The translations under genes and the position numbers were made by a program. This document shows positions 7,816-14,642 of a DNA stretch of 49,383 nt, piece after piece; position 1 is the first letter of the stretch; each line of letters opens with the position of its first letter. The stretch is from positions 1 through 49,383 of the forward strand of contig NZ_AUGW01000026.1 of NCBI RefSeq assembly GCF_000422865.1, in the 5' to 3' direction. The DNA is from Oceanospirillum maris DSM 6286 (GTDB lineage Bacteria; Pseudomonadota; Gammaproteobacteria; Pseudomonadales; Halomonadaceae). The notes under the pieces are model-generated. The model made no database searches. It was given only the letters and a program-made list of their open reading frames with translations, and had not been told where the DNA came from.

Positions 7816-8230
7816 TACCCTCCCGCATCATCACGGATAGCTGATAGGCTCGATTAGGCGTCTGTACAGCCCAGCGGCTATTCATCATTTCCATAGCAGC
7901 CTGATCATAGTGCTCAGTTTCAAGAGCCGCCCACATCCGGCGAAACTTCGACAAACCACTAAAACCCAGTTGAAACGCCATATTAGCCAGAACCGCCTGA
8001 CGGGCCGTATCCAACTGATTGAATACCGACACCTCTTGCAGACGCTTCAGCACATCATCCACATCATTAGCCAGCAGATAGAGCGCCTCATCTTCTGTGA
8101 TGCCCCGGTCCTCAAGGTTACGCCCGACACCAATGGTCAACTTCCCTTCAGTGCAGCGATAAGGCTTAAGCCGCAAGCCCTCATGTGCCTTCAACTGAGG
8201 CAGCAAAACATCCTTTACCGACTGACTCAC
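7793..8230 (-). CDS. Phage lysozyme, T4/GH24 family
   Basis: A 145-residue muramidase with the N-terminal active-site block: Glu17 in HEGLRLKPY, then the TEGKLTIGVGRN segment. The T4 triad is Glu-Asp-Thr. Here the Asp position is occupied by Cys26, a replacement seen in a known group of GH24 phage endolysins and tolerated by T4 lysozyme. Thr32 is present. No signal peptide, so export depends on the holin. It starts with GTG overlapping the stop of the preceding gene. Confidence 0.9.
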   Translation of the reverse strand: MSQSVKDVLLPQLKAHEGLRLKPYRCTEGKLTIGVGRNLEDRGITEDEALYLLANDVDDVLKRLQEVSVFNQLDTARQAVLANMAFQLGFSGLSKFRRMWAALETEHYDQAAMEMMNSRWAVQTPNRAYQLSVMMREGNDAKQSE

Positions 8231-8484
8231 AGTGCCCCCTTTGAAGACAGCTTCAGATCATCAATCGCCTGCTCAATCTTCGTCCGCAGTGTTGATTCCG
8301 TTTCCCGCAATACCGCCTGCCCGCCAACGCTCTTAACGTACTCCAGCGCCTGCTGCATCTTCTCTTCACCTTTCAGGCCGGTTGCCTCTGCAACCTCCAC
8401 AGCCTGATAGACAGCACTGCGCAGCGCCTTATCCATCAGAACACGCAGACCAAAGCGAACCAGCCAGCTCAGCAGCGTTTTCAT
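8227..8484 (-). CDS. Small lysis-cassette protein of unknown function
   Basis: An 85-residue ORF; the start at 8484 is chosen because GGGGG lies 5-6 nt ahead. It has a short amphipathic hydrophobic N-terminus (LLSWLVRFGLRVLMDKAL) and a charged helical remainder (GEEKMQQALEYVKSVGGQ). It is first in the late operon after the tandem terminators and overlaps lysozyme by 4 nt. Similar small proteins occur ahead of phage endolysins, but no function is known to me. Confidence 0.6.
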   Translation of the reverse strand: MKTLLSWLVRFGLRVLMDKALRSAVYQAVEVAEATGLKGEEKMQQALEYVKSVGGQAVLRETESTLRTKIEQAIDDLKLSSKGAL

Positions 8485-8526
8485 AGTCACCCCCTGCCCG
8501 TGATCAGGCAGCCAAATCCCAGACAC

Positions 8527-8560
8527 AAAAAAAGCCCAACCCCGTAAAGGGCCGAGCTTA
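8527..8560 (-). terminator. Second late-leader terminator
   Basis: An imperfect GC-rich hairpin (GCTCGGCCC/GGGGTTGGGC on the minus strand) runs into seven U. The flanking CAGACACAAAAAA-GCCCAA is shared with the terminator at 8590-8617, so the module appears duplicated. Confidence 0.6.
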
Positions 8561-8589
8561 TCCATTCATCGCCAAATGTCAGACACAAA

Positions 8590-8617
8590 AAAGCCCAAGG
8601 CATTAACCTTGGGCTTT
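8590..8617 (-). terminator. tR'-like terminator of the late promoter
   Basis: A perfect 11-bp stem (AAAGCCCAAGG/CCTTGGGCTTT) with a 6-nt loop precedes a U run on the minus strand. It starts roughly 25 nt after the predicted late transcription start, matching the lambda pR'-tR' arrangement that Q overrides. Confidence 0.8.
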
Positions 8618-8647
8618 CTCGGGTCGCACTAAGACGACAATGCCTGA

Positions 8648-8677
8648 ACTCTAACGGTTGATTGTCATCTGTGTCAA
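8648..8677 (-). promoter_or_regulatory. Predicted late promoter (pR'-like)
   Basis: The minus strand has a perfect -35 TTGACA (8672-8677), an 18-nt spacer and TAGAGT (8648-8653) as -10. It lies between the Q-like gene and the lysis cassette and reads straight into two terminators. In lambdoid phages Q binds near this promoter and makes polymerase ignore downstream terminators. Confidence 0.65.
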
Positions 8678-8732
8678 ATAGAAATTTCATACACACCGCA
8701 TCAAACCCATCTGGCAAGGCCGCCAAGCCCCT

Positions 8733-9191
8733 CTAGAATGCGGCCTGCATTGAAAATAAAATACGCTGATGCGCCTCTGCCAGACGTCGATAAAACGTCT
8801 TATAGGCACATCCGCAGGCTTCCGCCCGCTGCTGATGAGTCGCTGCCAGATCCAGATACTGCGCCTCAACCACCTGCTGCAGTTTCACCGGCAAACGCTC
8901 CACCGCCCGACCCACATCAAACACCTCATCCGGCATCGACCCCACAGAAGGATCAGTAGAACGAACCAACATACCTCGCCCCTCGATCAGCTTACCCAGC
9001 ATGGATACACCCGCCACCTCACCACCGCCTGAATTCTCATTGCGCAACGTCCACTCACCCCACGCCTTTAGCTTACGATCCACCGACGGGATCAACCCGC
9101 CCCGCTTAGGCCCCAGACGCTTCACCGCATCCTGAACAGACCGACCCTGCCCAGCTAACACCTCATGCATTCCCATTGACACCTCCCGCAT
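8733..9191 (-). CDS. Q-like late antiterminator
   Basis: A 152-residue protein whose C-terminal half (LPVKLQQVVEAQYLDLAATHQQRAEACGCAYKTFYRRL, split by a turn) resembles a sigma-region-4-like helix-turn-helix, as in phage antitermination proteins of the Q (Phage_antitermQ) group. These bind DNA near the late promoter and modify RNA polymerase. Position after P and right before a promoter plus terminator pair is exactly that of lambda Q. It overlaps P by 29 nt. Confidence 0.7.
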   Translation of the reverse strand: MREVSMGMHEVLAGQGRSVQDAVKRLGPKRGGLIPSVDRKLKAWGEWTLRNENSGGGEVAGVSMLGKLIEGRGMLVRSTDPSVGSMPDEVFDVGRAVERLPVKLQQVVEAQYLDLAATHQQRAEACGCAYKTFYRRLAEAHQRILFSMQAAF

Positions 9192-9900
9192 TACCAGCCC
9201 TGTTCAAACTCGACTTCATCTTGCCCAGCCATTGCTGAGCCATTTGTTTTTCCTGCTCAGTTCGTGTCTTAGTGCCCGCCTTGTGCTCCAACGCAGCGGC
9301 ACTCAACACCGGCCCACTCAAACGCTCACCCGCCATTACCCGCTGACAAAAAACCTGATAAACCGTTTCAAACCGAGTCTTAACCCCCCGCAAACCACAA
9401 TGCAGACCATGCCAACCCACCTTGCGCCCAGCGTGATACACCGCCGGATGACTCCACCGCATATCAGGGCTATTCGGCTCATGGGACTTAGCACACGCCT
9501 CACCGTAAGCCGCCTCGAAATCCGGCAGGCCAAAATCCTCATAGGCCGGTTTGCAGCAGCGCACAAACTCCGTCATCGATGGCGGCTTACCGTACTGCTC
9601 AAAACACCGATCAATCCCGTGTTTAAGCTCATCCAGCGTGAAGCCATCCAACGCCTGCGCCCACTCCGCCTTAGCCGCACTCAGCATGTCACCAGAGGGA
9701 AACCGGCTAGACCACAAGTGCCCGTAGTTGCTGGTCATACGCACAAAAAACCGATCGATAACACGACCTGAATACCGGCTACCCGCCACCGCCAAAGCCT
9801 CGCTAGGCTGAGACTCAACGGAATGCCCCAGCACAGCCCTCAGCGAGGATGGCCGCCCCTGAGCGAGATTTTGCAGAACCTGAGGATTGACCTGTTGCAT
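9163..9900 (-). CDS. Replication protein P-like helicase loader
   Basis: A 245-residue protein. Residues 45-115 (IDRFFVRMTSNYGHLWSSRF and the following ELKHGIDRCFEQYGKPPSMTEF split) match the conserved region of lambda P-type proteins, which bring host DnaB helicase to the phage origin. Its N-terminus overlaps the O-like gene by 86 nt in another frame, more than usual. A start farther downstream cannot be excluded. The C-terminus is polar and variable. Confidence 0.75.
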   Translation of the reverse strand: MQQVNPQVLQNLAQGRPSSLRAVLGHSVESQPSEALAVAGSRYSGRVIDRFFVRMTSNYGHLWSSRFPSGDMLSAAKAEWAQALDGFTLDELKHGIDRCFEQYGKPPSMTEFVRCCKPAYEDFGLPDFEAAYGEACAKSHEPNSPDMRWSHPAVYHAGRKVGWHGLHCGLRGVKTRFETVYQVFCQRVMAGERLSGPVLSAAALEHKAGTKTRTEQEKQMAQQWLGKMKSSLNRAGNAGGVNGNA

Positions 9901-10807
9901 GACGTGACTCCTTGAAATTTCTAACCGCCCGCTTCAACTGCTGGGCAAACTTATGCTCCCACTGGCCTTGGGACAGCGCCCGATCCGTCGCCGTATGCCA
10001 GTAACTTCGAAAATCTCCCAACTGATCCACAAACCCCACCTGATCAAACCGAGACAGATCCACCCCCTGCGTTCGACACAACGCCACAAACCGCTCACTC
10101 GGCTGCCAGTCCAAGGTCATCGAGAACGGCTCACGGTCATTCCCAGACACCACCGCTGAATTTATGTCACGCGCGCCGTCGCCGTCAGCTGTAGTCTCTG
10201 TAGTAATCTCTGTTGTAGTCTCTGTATATAGTTTGCAGGATTCTGCAAACTGGGATGCAGAATCCTGCAATCTAAGTGTTGAATCCTGCATACTGCTGAT
10301 TTCATTAGGTTTTTCCGGCTTATCCGGTGGTTTGGGTGCCTCCGGCTCCGGCAAGTTTGCAGAATCCTGCATACTGTTGTTTTTATTGGCTTTTTCTGGT
10401 TCTTCTGCCTTGAGTGCAGAATCCTGCAAACTACGGTTTTTCTTAGGTTTTTTAGCGGCCGGTTTATCCCCTGCCAGCGCCTCAATCAGCGCATATAACC
10501 GCTTCACATTCAGCCGGAAAAACATCTTAGCCGGACGCCCTTGGCGCTTCTCTTCCAGCAACCCTACCGCCTTCAGATCACGCCGCGCACGCTCCTGCTC
10601 AGACCGGCTTAACCGCGTCTCAGCCTCCCACTGTGTACCGGTCTTGTAGAACCAACCGCCACGCTCAGCCGCAATCCGGCCACCGGTAGACCAGTAATAC
10701 GCCTGACTCAGAAACACCCCACCCACCGTAGAACCCGCCACATCACGGAACACCGGATGATAAGCAATCGTCTGCTGTAGCAGCGTAGTAATCAGTTCAA
10801 CACTCAT
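9815..10807 (-). CDS. Replication initiator O-like protein with embedded iterons
   Basis: A 330-residue initiator. The N-terminal about 105 residues look like a winged-helix domain (GGVFLSQAYYWSTGGR, LSRSEQERARRDLKAVGLLE). A low-complexity linker at about residues 120-200 repeats the peptide S-(L/M)-Q-D-S-(A/T). The C-terminal part (SMTLDWQPSERFVALCRTQG, FRSYWHTATDRALSQGQWEHKF) resembles the DnaT-type C-terminal domain. Lambda O binds iterons inside its own gene and recruits P and DnaB. The same arrangement is seen here, because the peptide repeats are the coding trace of DNA repeats at 10231-10428. Confidence 0.8.
   Translation of the reverse strand: MSVELITTLLQQTIAYHPVFRDVAGSTVGGVFLSQAYYWSTGGRIAAERGGWFYKTGTQWEAETRLSRSEQERARRDLKAVGLLEEKRQGRPAKMFFRLNVKRLYALIEALAGDKPAAKKPKKNRSLQDSALKAEEPEKANKNNSMQDSANLPEPEAPKPPDKPEKPNEISSMQDSTLRLQDSASQFAESCKLYTETTTEITTETTADGDGARDINSAVVSGNDREPFSMTLDWQPSERFVALCRTQGVDLSRFDQVGFVDQLGDFRSYWHTATDRALSQGQWEHKFAQQLKRAVRNFKESRHATGQSSGSAKSRSGAAILAEGCAGAFR
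10231..10428. other. Predicted phage replication origin: iteron cluster in O
   Basis: Five copies of a 14-bp near-palindrome TGCAG-(GATT/AATC)-CTGCA occur at 10234-10247, 10256-10269, about 10277-10290 (left arm degenerate), 10358-10371 and 10415-10428. The first three are spaced 21-22 bp apart, two helical turns. Best-conserved copies extend to GTTTGCAG...CTGCAAAC. T-rich minus/plus tracts lie between and beside them, suitable for unwinding. Location inside the O-like gene equals lambda ori. Confidence 0.75.
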
Positions 10808-10935
10808 AAAAAACCCTCCTTTCGGGCGTAGAAAACCCCTGTAGCCCGAACGGCACAGTGAAAAAATCAGAAAAATGTCAGAAGAAAAAAACAGGTAGCC
10901 GCTAAGGGCCGGAATAGAAGCTCATAACCAGAAGC

Positions 10936-11418
10936 CTACCGTGGCTCAAAATAAGAACTGAGAGGCAAATTAGGGTGCCCATCATCAGTGTCATGCACCG
11001 CAACCAGCTCACCAGTATCGGGGTCGTAATAACGGTGGATCACACGTCGTGGACAGCCTTCCGATCCATCACCAAAGACATCAAACACCTCAATAAGAGA
11101 CACCAACTTTGCCCCTAAACAGGACGAACAACGCATCTCAAAAGTTGGCTCACAGGTTTCGACCGGCTCAGGCCATACATAACCAGGATAAAGCGGTGCC
11201 ATAGGGTCTTTGTGCATTGAATCAAAAGCCGCAAGGGTATCCCCTGTTTTAGGGCAGCAGTAACGCGTCACATAACGATGCGTGGGTTTACCCTTCCCCC
11301 GCCCAAAGATTTCTGTCACCTTAACCAGCGACATTAGACGAGCTAAGCCAACGGTTGACGTCACCGCAGTGTCGAAAGAATCGTCATACCCAACATCAGA
11401 AAAGGATTTTTCAGTCAT
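10936..11418 (-). CDS. Hypothetical phage protein with internal duplication
   Basis: A 160-residue soluble protein not recognised as a family. It consists of two similar units: one around residues 27-82 (LMSLVKVTEIFGRGKG ... HRYVTRYCCPKTGDTLAAFD) and one around 103-158 (LVSLIEVFDVFGDGSEG ... HRYYDPDTGELVAVHD). Each unit looks like a small beta sheet. Cys occurs as CC and CSSC but not as a regular zinc pattern. GAGG 6 nt before the ATG supports the start. It lies in the early right operon between CII-side genes and O. Confidence 0.65.
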   Translation of the reverse strand: MTEKSFSDVGYDDSFDTAVTSTVGLARLMSLVKVTEIFGRGKGKPTHRYVTRYCCPKTGDTLAAFDSMHKDPMAPLYPGYVWPEPVETCEPTFEMRCSSCLGAKLVSLIEVFDVFGDGSEGCPRRVIHRYYDPDTGELVAVHDTDDGHPNLPLSSYFEPR

Positions 11419-11722
11419 GAAAACCTCACAAAAAATTCAGGATATCGCTAACGAACTTGATGAAGTCCTCAGCAAACATTGTGTCGCCACCCCTAACGAA
11501 CTCGCAGAGCAGCGCATTAGATTTCTCGCGAACCAGCTCAGCGCCCTAGACAGCACCGCTGCAGAAAAAGCCCGGGAGATGTCTCAATGCGCTGGAAGCT
11601 ACTATCAACTGCCCAACAACAAGAACAAAGGGCACAACGGCGAACTGCTTTACAGCAAGATGAAAAACCAAATAGGCCAGATCACACGGATCGCCAGAAT
11701 AAGAGCTGCAAGAGAGAACTAA
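11417..11722 (+). CDS. Hypothetical small protein on the strand opposite the early operon
   Basis: A 101-residue polar, helical protein (KIQDIANELDEVLSKHC, then ELAEQRIRFLANQLSALD). The start at 11417 has AAGGA about 10 nt upstream. Its ATG shares bases with the ATG of the minus-strand gene ending at 11418, and its stop overlaps the convergent gene at 11719 by 4 nt. It therefore fits exactly between two opposite genes. The protein-like composition argues for a real gene. If so, its transcript would run against the pR operon. Confidence 0.5.
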   Translation: MKTSQKIQDIANELDEVLSKHCVATPNELAEQRIRFLANQLSALDSTAAEKAREMSQCAGSYYQLPNNKNKGHNGELLYSKMKNQIGQITRIARIRAAREN

Positions 11723-11994
11723 AGCCGCGTCGTGATATTGGGCTCTGTCAGATCGTCCAGTTCGGACAGAGCTTCGGATATAACCAGCAATCGTTTATAA
11801 ACCACAGTCTCTTCAAGCTCTGGCCTTGCTACATTGCTCGAACCAAAATACCCGCCACGAATATCAACCATCGCCTTCAGAACACTTTCTTTAGCTTGTC
11901 GAATCTTCTGGTTAACCCCGCCATACCCCACAACCGTTTTCAACTGATCAGCCTTAATAGCCGGAAACTCATTTTTTTTATTTTCATCACTCAT
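11719..11994 (-). CDS. Hypothetical phage early protein
   Basis: A 91-residue soluble protein of unrecognised family, mostly helical with a Gly-rich middle (VVGYGGVNQKIRQAKE, DIRGGYFGSSN). GGAG and AGGTGA precede the ATG. It lies 5 nt after the CII gene in the early right operon, so it is probably cotranscribed from pR. Confidence 0.6.
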   Translation of the reverse strand: MSDENKKNEFPAIKADQLKTVVGYGGVNQKIRQAKESVLKAMVDIRGGYFGSSNVARPELEETVVYKRLLVISEALSELDDLTEPNITTRL

Positions 11995-11999
11995 ATCAC

Positions 12000-12482
12000 C
12001 TACTCCTCAAACTGTTCCGCTAGCTTCTTAAGCACCGTCAACTGACGTTGCGCCTCATGAATCGCCGCATTAATCTTGCCCGACTCCACCCGATCCACCG
12101 CACCGTCATCCAGCGCCTTAATCACCTCCTGAATCGCACGATTAGCACCATCCATCACCGCCGCACCAGAACCCAGTACATCCAGATCCGTCAGCTCATC
12201 CCGCACATCATCCAACCACGTCCAAGTTGCGCCCACCGGCTCACCCAACGCCTGTAAAATGCGCGGGTCTTTGGTCAGCTCTAAAATGGCCGTCACCTCA
12301 TCCGCATTCAGCAGGTGGCTTTTAATGGTGGGATTCAGCTTGTTACCCAGCGTGCGTGGATTCCAACCGAAAACCGCAGACACCGCCTGCGGGCCACCGG
12401 GGTAATCGTAAACCGCGTGATAACACGCCAAAGACAGCGACACCGTGCCGCCATCGTGTTTAAGTCCTGCTCCGCGTCCCAT
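12000..12482 (-). CDS. Phage regulatory protein CII (CP76-type)
   Basis: A 160-residue protein matching the phage regulatory CII family related to CP76. The N-terminal helix-turn-helix region (YHAVYDYPGGPQAVSAVFGW ... TLGNKLNP) is followed by a helical oligomerisation part. These proteins activate lysogenic promoters early in infection. Position directly after cro in the pR operon fits. About 25 nt separate it from cro. Confidence 0.75.
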   Translation of the reverse strand: MGRGAGLKHDGGTVSLSLACYHAVYDYPGGPQAVSAVFGWNPRTLGNKLNPTIKSHLLNADEVTAILELTKDPRILQALGEPVGATWTWLDDVRDELTDLDVLGSGAAVMDGANRAIQEVIKALDDGAVDRVESGKINAAIHEAQRQLTVLKKLAEQFEE

Positions 12483-12508
12483 GTTGTTCTTCTCCTTTAA
12501 TGCACGTT

Positions 12509-12724
12509 TTATCGCGAGGCCGCAGCGGGCAAACTATCATCGGTCAGCACCAACTCACCGCAATAACCCGCACGCAGCACACCACCGCTAACGTGTTCAA
12601 TTTCAAACTGACGGCGCATAGGAACCTGCTCACCCCACTGAGAAACAGCAGACTTGGAAACGCCCAGCGCCTTTGCCAACGCTGAAGCGCTACCAAAAAA
12701 GTCAATGGCAGTTTGTTTATTCAT
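12509..12724 (-). CDS. Cro/YdaS-like repressor
   Basis: A 71-residue DNA-binding protein. Residues 5-30 (TAIDFFGSASALAKALGVSKSAVSQW, here split by its turn) form a helix-turn-helix of the Cro/YdaS type. The start at 12724 is chosen over 12754 because GAGG lies 7 nt ahead and homology starts there. It is the first gene transcribed left from the CI operator region. By analogy it represses cI after induction. Confidence 0.8.
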   Translation of the reverse strand: MNKQTAIDFFGSASALAKALGVSKSAVSQWGEQVPMRRQFEIEHVSGGVLRAGYCGELVLTDDSLPAAASR

Positions 12725-12755
12725 ATACGCCTCAAACAACTTACAAAGAACCAAG

Positions 12756-12820
12756 AGTTTATCCTGCTAAACTTTCAAAGTCTACAAAAGCGAACCATAA
12801 AAGGTTTAGCATTCTTAACC
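12756..12820. promoter_or_regulatory. oR region: two CI-type operators between cro and cI
   Basis: A perfect operator AGTTTA-TCCTGC-TAAACT occupies 12756-12773 and a variant GGTTTA-GCATTC-TTAACC occupies 12803-12820, touching the cI start codon. Centre spacing is 47 bp. The leftward pR promoter would have its -10 within or next to the first site. A plausible rightward promoter for cI uses TTTCAA (12773-12778) and CATAAA (12796-12801). Occupation of the second site would block cI, as in autoregulated repressors. Confidence 0.75.
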
Positions 12821-13453
12821 ATGCATATATCAGAACGAATCAAACAAAGAATGACAGAGCTGAATATCAGGGCCGTTGATATTTCAAAGACCTTGAAAGT
12901 ATCGAAAGGCGCTGTCTCCCAGTGGCTTAATGGCGCAGCCAAGCCCAGCGGCGAAAACCTATTCCGACTTAGCGGACTACTTAAGTGTTCTCAGGAGTGG
13001 TTGATCTCAGGAAAAGGCGAGCCTGAATCCCAGCTGATCCAAGACACAACCCCTGGCCCTGAGTTTAAAAAGAAACTGCCTCTTATTAGCTGGGTTCAGG
13101 CTGGCTCTTGGTCAAGTATCGTGGAGAAGCACCCAAGCCAAGCTCTTCACTACCCTTGTCCGGTTGCCTGTAGCGATCGCTCATTTGTATTGGAAGTACA
13201 AGGTGTCAGCATGGAGCCACAATTCAGAAATGGAGATCTGATTTTCGTTGACCCTGAATCAGAGTGGCGCAACGGATCTTATGTAGTGGCCCGTCTTGAT
13301 GATGAAGATGAAGCAACCTTCAAACAGTTAATCATTGAAGGCGGCCATAAGTACCTGAAACCCTTAAACTCTAATTGGCCTGAGCAAATCATCCCAATTA
13401 ACGGCAATTGCACCATCGTTGGCGTTGTTGTCTTTGCTGGTCGAGCTTTTTAA
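12821..13453 (+). CDS. CI-like prophage repressor, LexA/S24 peptidase fold
   Basis: A 210-residue repressor. The N-terminal helix-turn-helix lies at about residues 18-38 (AVDISKTLKVSKGAVSQWLN). The C-terminal S24 domain has the Ala94-Gly95 cleavage site, catalytic Ser130 (GVSMEP) and Lys168. RecA-stimulated self-cleavage, and hence SOS induction, is expected. The ATG at 12821 is preferred. No good ribosome site precedes it and an operator abuts it, so the mRNA may be nearly leaderless, as for lambda cI from pRM. Confidence 0.9.
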   Translation: MHISERIKQRMTELNIRAVDISKTLKVSKGAVSQWLNGAAKPSGENLFRLSGLLKCSQEWLISGKGEPESQLIQDTTPGPEFKKKLPLISWVQAGSWSSIVEKHPSQALHYPCPVACSDRSFVLEVQGVSMEPQFRNGDLIFVDPESEWRNGSYVVARLDDEDEATFKQLIIEGGHKYLKPLNSNWPEQIIPINGNCTIVGVVVFAGRAF

Positions 13454-13485
13454 TTCTACCGACCAAACTCAATAAAAAAACAGAA

Positions 13486-13538
13486 AGTTTAAATATCTAA
13501 ACTTTTTGTTGACCCCTTATAGTTTACTTGGCTAAACT
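13486..13538. promoter_or_regulatory. oL region: two perfect CI operators over a rightward promoter (pL)
   Basis: AGTTTA-AATATC-TAAACT (13486-13503) and AGTTTA-CTTGGC-TAAACT (13521-13538) are perfect 6-bp inverted repeats, centres 35 bp apart. TATAGT at 13518-13523 matches five of six -10 bases and would start RNA near 13530. Alternatively TTGACC (13509-13514) with TAAACT (13533-13538) would start near 13545. Either way CI would repress the plus-strand transcript. Confidence 0.75.
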
Positions 13539-13712
13539 CTATTCCGAGCTAACAAGCCGGATGAGTTTAGAGCTTTGACCGGCAGCCTCGGAATCAGGTC
13601 AAAGATTTCCCAGCCCCTAACAAGGATCGACTGGCTACCGGCGGTGATCGCAAACCGCCATTGAGTTCTTTAGGCAATAAAAAACCCCGCCTCGGGTGAG
13701 GCGGGGTTTTGA
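13530..13712 (+). ncRNA. Predicted structured RNA from pL with pseudoknot-like pairings
   Basis: No ORF of note occupies this stretch. Perfect 8-bp complements are CTAAACTC (13532-13539) with GAGTTTAG (13563-13570), ATTCCGAG (13541-13548) with CTCGGAAT (13587-13594), and CTTTGACC (13573-13580) with GGTCAAAG (13597-13604). The second and third interlock as an H-type pseudoknot. The first and second also interlock. A further hairpin GGCGGT/ACCGCC lies at 13640-13659 and the transcript would stop at the terminator 13681-13710. Function is unknown. Options are an antiterminator RNA acting in cis, like HK022 put sites, or a regulatory small RNA. Confidence 0.55.
13681..13710. terminator. Strong bidirectional Rho-independent terminator
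   Basis: A perfect 13-bp stem (AAAACCCCGCCTC/GAGGCGGGGTTTT) closes a 4-nt loop, with T-runs in both directions. It ends the DUF2971 cargo operon on the minus strand and the pL transcript on the plus strand. Confidence 0.9.
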
Positions 13713-13718
13713 GATAGA

Positions 13719-14609
13719 TTAGAGCTGGCGGTAGGGGATGTCGCTACATTCGATTTTTACATGCTCAAAGTCACTTCCGAAGGAGCCTAAAAATCTTTGC
13801 AGGCTTTGTTCCGCTAAAGCTTGATCTGCGCAGGGACCAATAATGATCCTCTTTAAATTTTCCGTATTGAAATTAAGCTTTATATATGGAATCAGTATAT
13901 TCATTTTTTCTCTAAAATTAGGGTTTACAATTTCTCTTTTGCAATTTGCTATTATCCGAAATTCACTTTCTTCCATAAAGTGCTTATTCTTAAAAATGGT
14001 TAAATTATTGAAATAAAAAGTGAAAATCTCAAACATTTCATCAATATTTGGCTTGTATTTTCTATCATTAACACCTCTCAAATAAATATTATATATAAGA
14101 TCTAAATAACTATTAATGAAATTTATTGTTGCAGCGTTTTTTTCATGCTCACCATAAAGACAACTGGAATGATAGATATAATATTCATCAGAATTATCAT
14201 CACCTTCATAACCACTAATACTTGATATTGATTCAAGGCCAGAAAAACCTAAGCATAAACCACCTTCGGGAGGGCAATAACCTCTCCACTGACTTAACAA
14301 ATCAGGTTTGGCTGAAAAAGAAATTGAGTAACTGTCTAGTTTTGCTTCATCAAAAAAATCTGGAGATGCGAACTCAATGATTGCAGACCTAATAAAATCT
14401 AGATCCTTTATTAATGACCATAGCTTGCTTTTCTCTACTATTTGTTCAAAATCACTTTGGCATAAGAAATTGTTTATATGGGCTATAAAATCCTTCCCTT
14501 CTTCAGAGTCATTCAGATAATTAATATCTGTCATCCAAAGAGACTGGCTGTCAAGCATCCCTTTAAGACCACCAATGCTGGTGTAGTGGTAAAGTAAATC
14601 ATCTGCCAT
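13719..14609 (-). CDS. DUF2971 family protein, last gene of cargo operon
   Basis: A 296-residue soluble protein with the family landmarks LYHYTS at residues 6-11, LW-T-INYLND near 24-33, LSQWRGYCPPEGGLCLGF near 105-122, EESEFRIIANC and a C-terminal IIIGPCADQ plus DIPYR. Known from family knowledge: DUF2971 proteins are widespread on mobile elements and have no established biochemical role. The conserved His-Tyr-Thr at the start recalls an ADP-ribosyltransferase-like arrangement, but that is speculation. The gene is A/T rich relative to phage genes and follows the DUF6414-like gene by 33 nt. Confidence 0.75.
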   Translation of the reverse strand: MADDLLYHYTSIGGLKGMLDSQSLWMTDINYLNDSEEGKDFIAHINNFLCQSDFEQIVEKSKLWSLIKDLDFIRSAIIEFASPDFFDEAKLDSYSISFSAKPDLLSQWRGYCPPEGGLCLGFSGLESISSISGYEGDDNSDEYYIYHSSCLYGEHEKNAATINFINSYLDLIYNIYLRGVNDRKYKPNIDEMFEIFTFYFNNLTIFKNKHFMEESEFRIIANCKREIVNPNFREKMNILIPYIKLNFNTENLKRIIIGPCADQALAEQSLQRFLGSFGSDFEHVKIECSDIPYRQL

Positions 14610-14642
14610 GATAAATCCTTATTAAAATACACCTTATTTGAT

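Noticed and set aside
8487-8726. 79-codon minus-strand frame before the lysis genes
   Set aside because: It runs across the predicted late promoter and two terminators and lacks a ribosome site.
10231-10428. Iteron cluster considered as a CRISPR array
   Set aside because: Repeat unit is only 14 bp and palindromic, spacing is irregular (21-80 bp), and the region is coding.
10164-10649. Ser/Leu-rich 161-codon plus-strand frame over the O gene
   Set aside because: It is the antisense of the iteron-rich linker; its repeats follow from the DNA iterons. The minus-strand initiator is convincing.
13454-13680. Small protein-coding gene under pL instead of an RNA
   Set aside because: Frames are short and lack a ribosome site with a proper start; the complementarity pattern fits RNA better.
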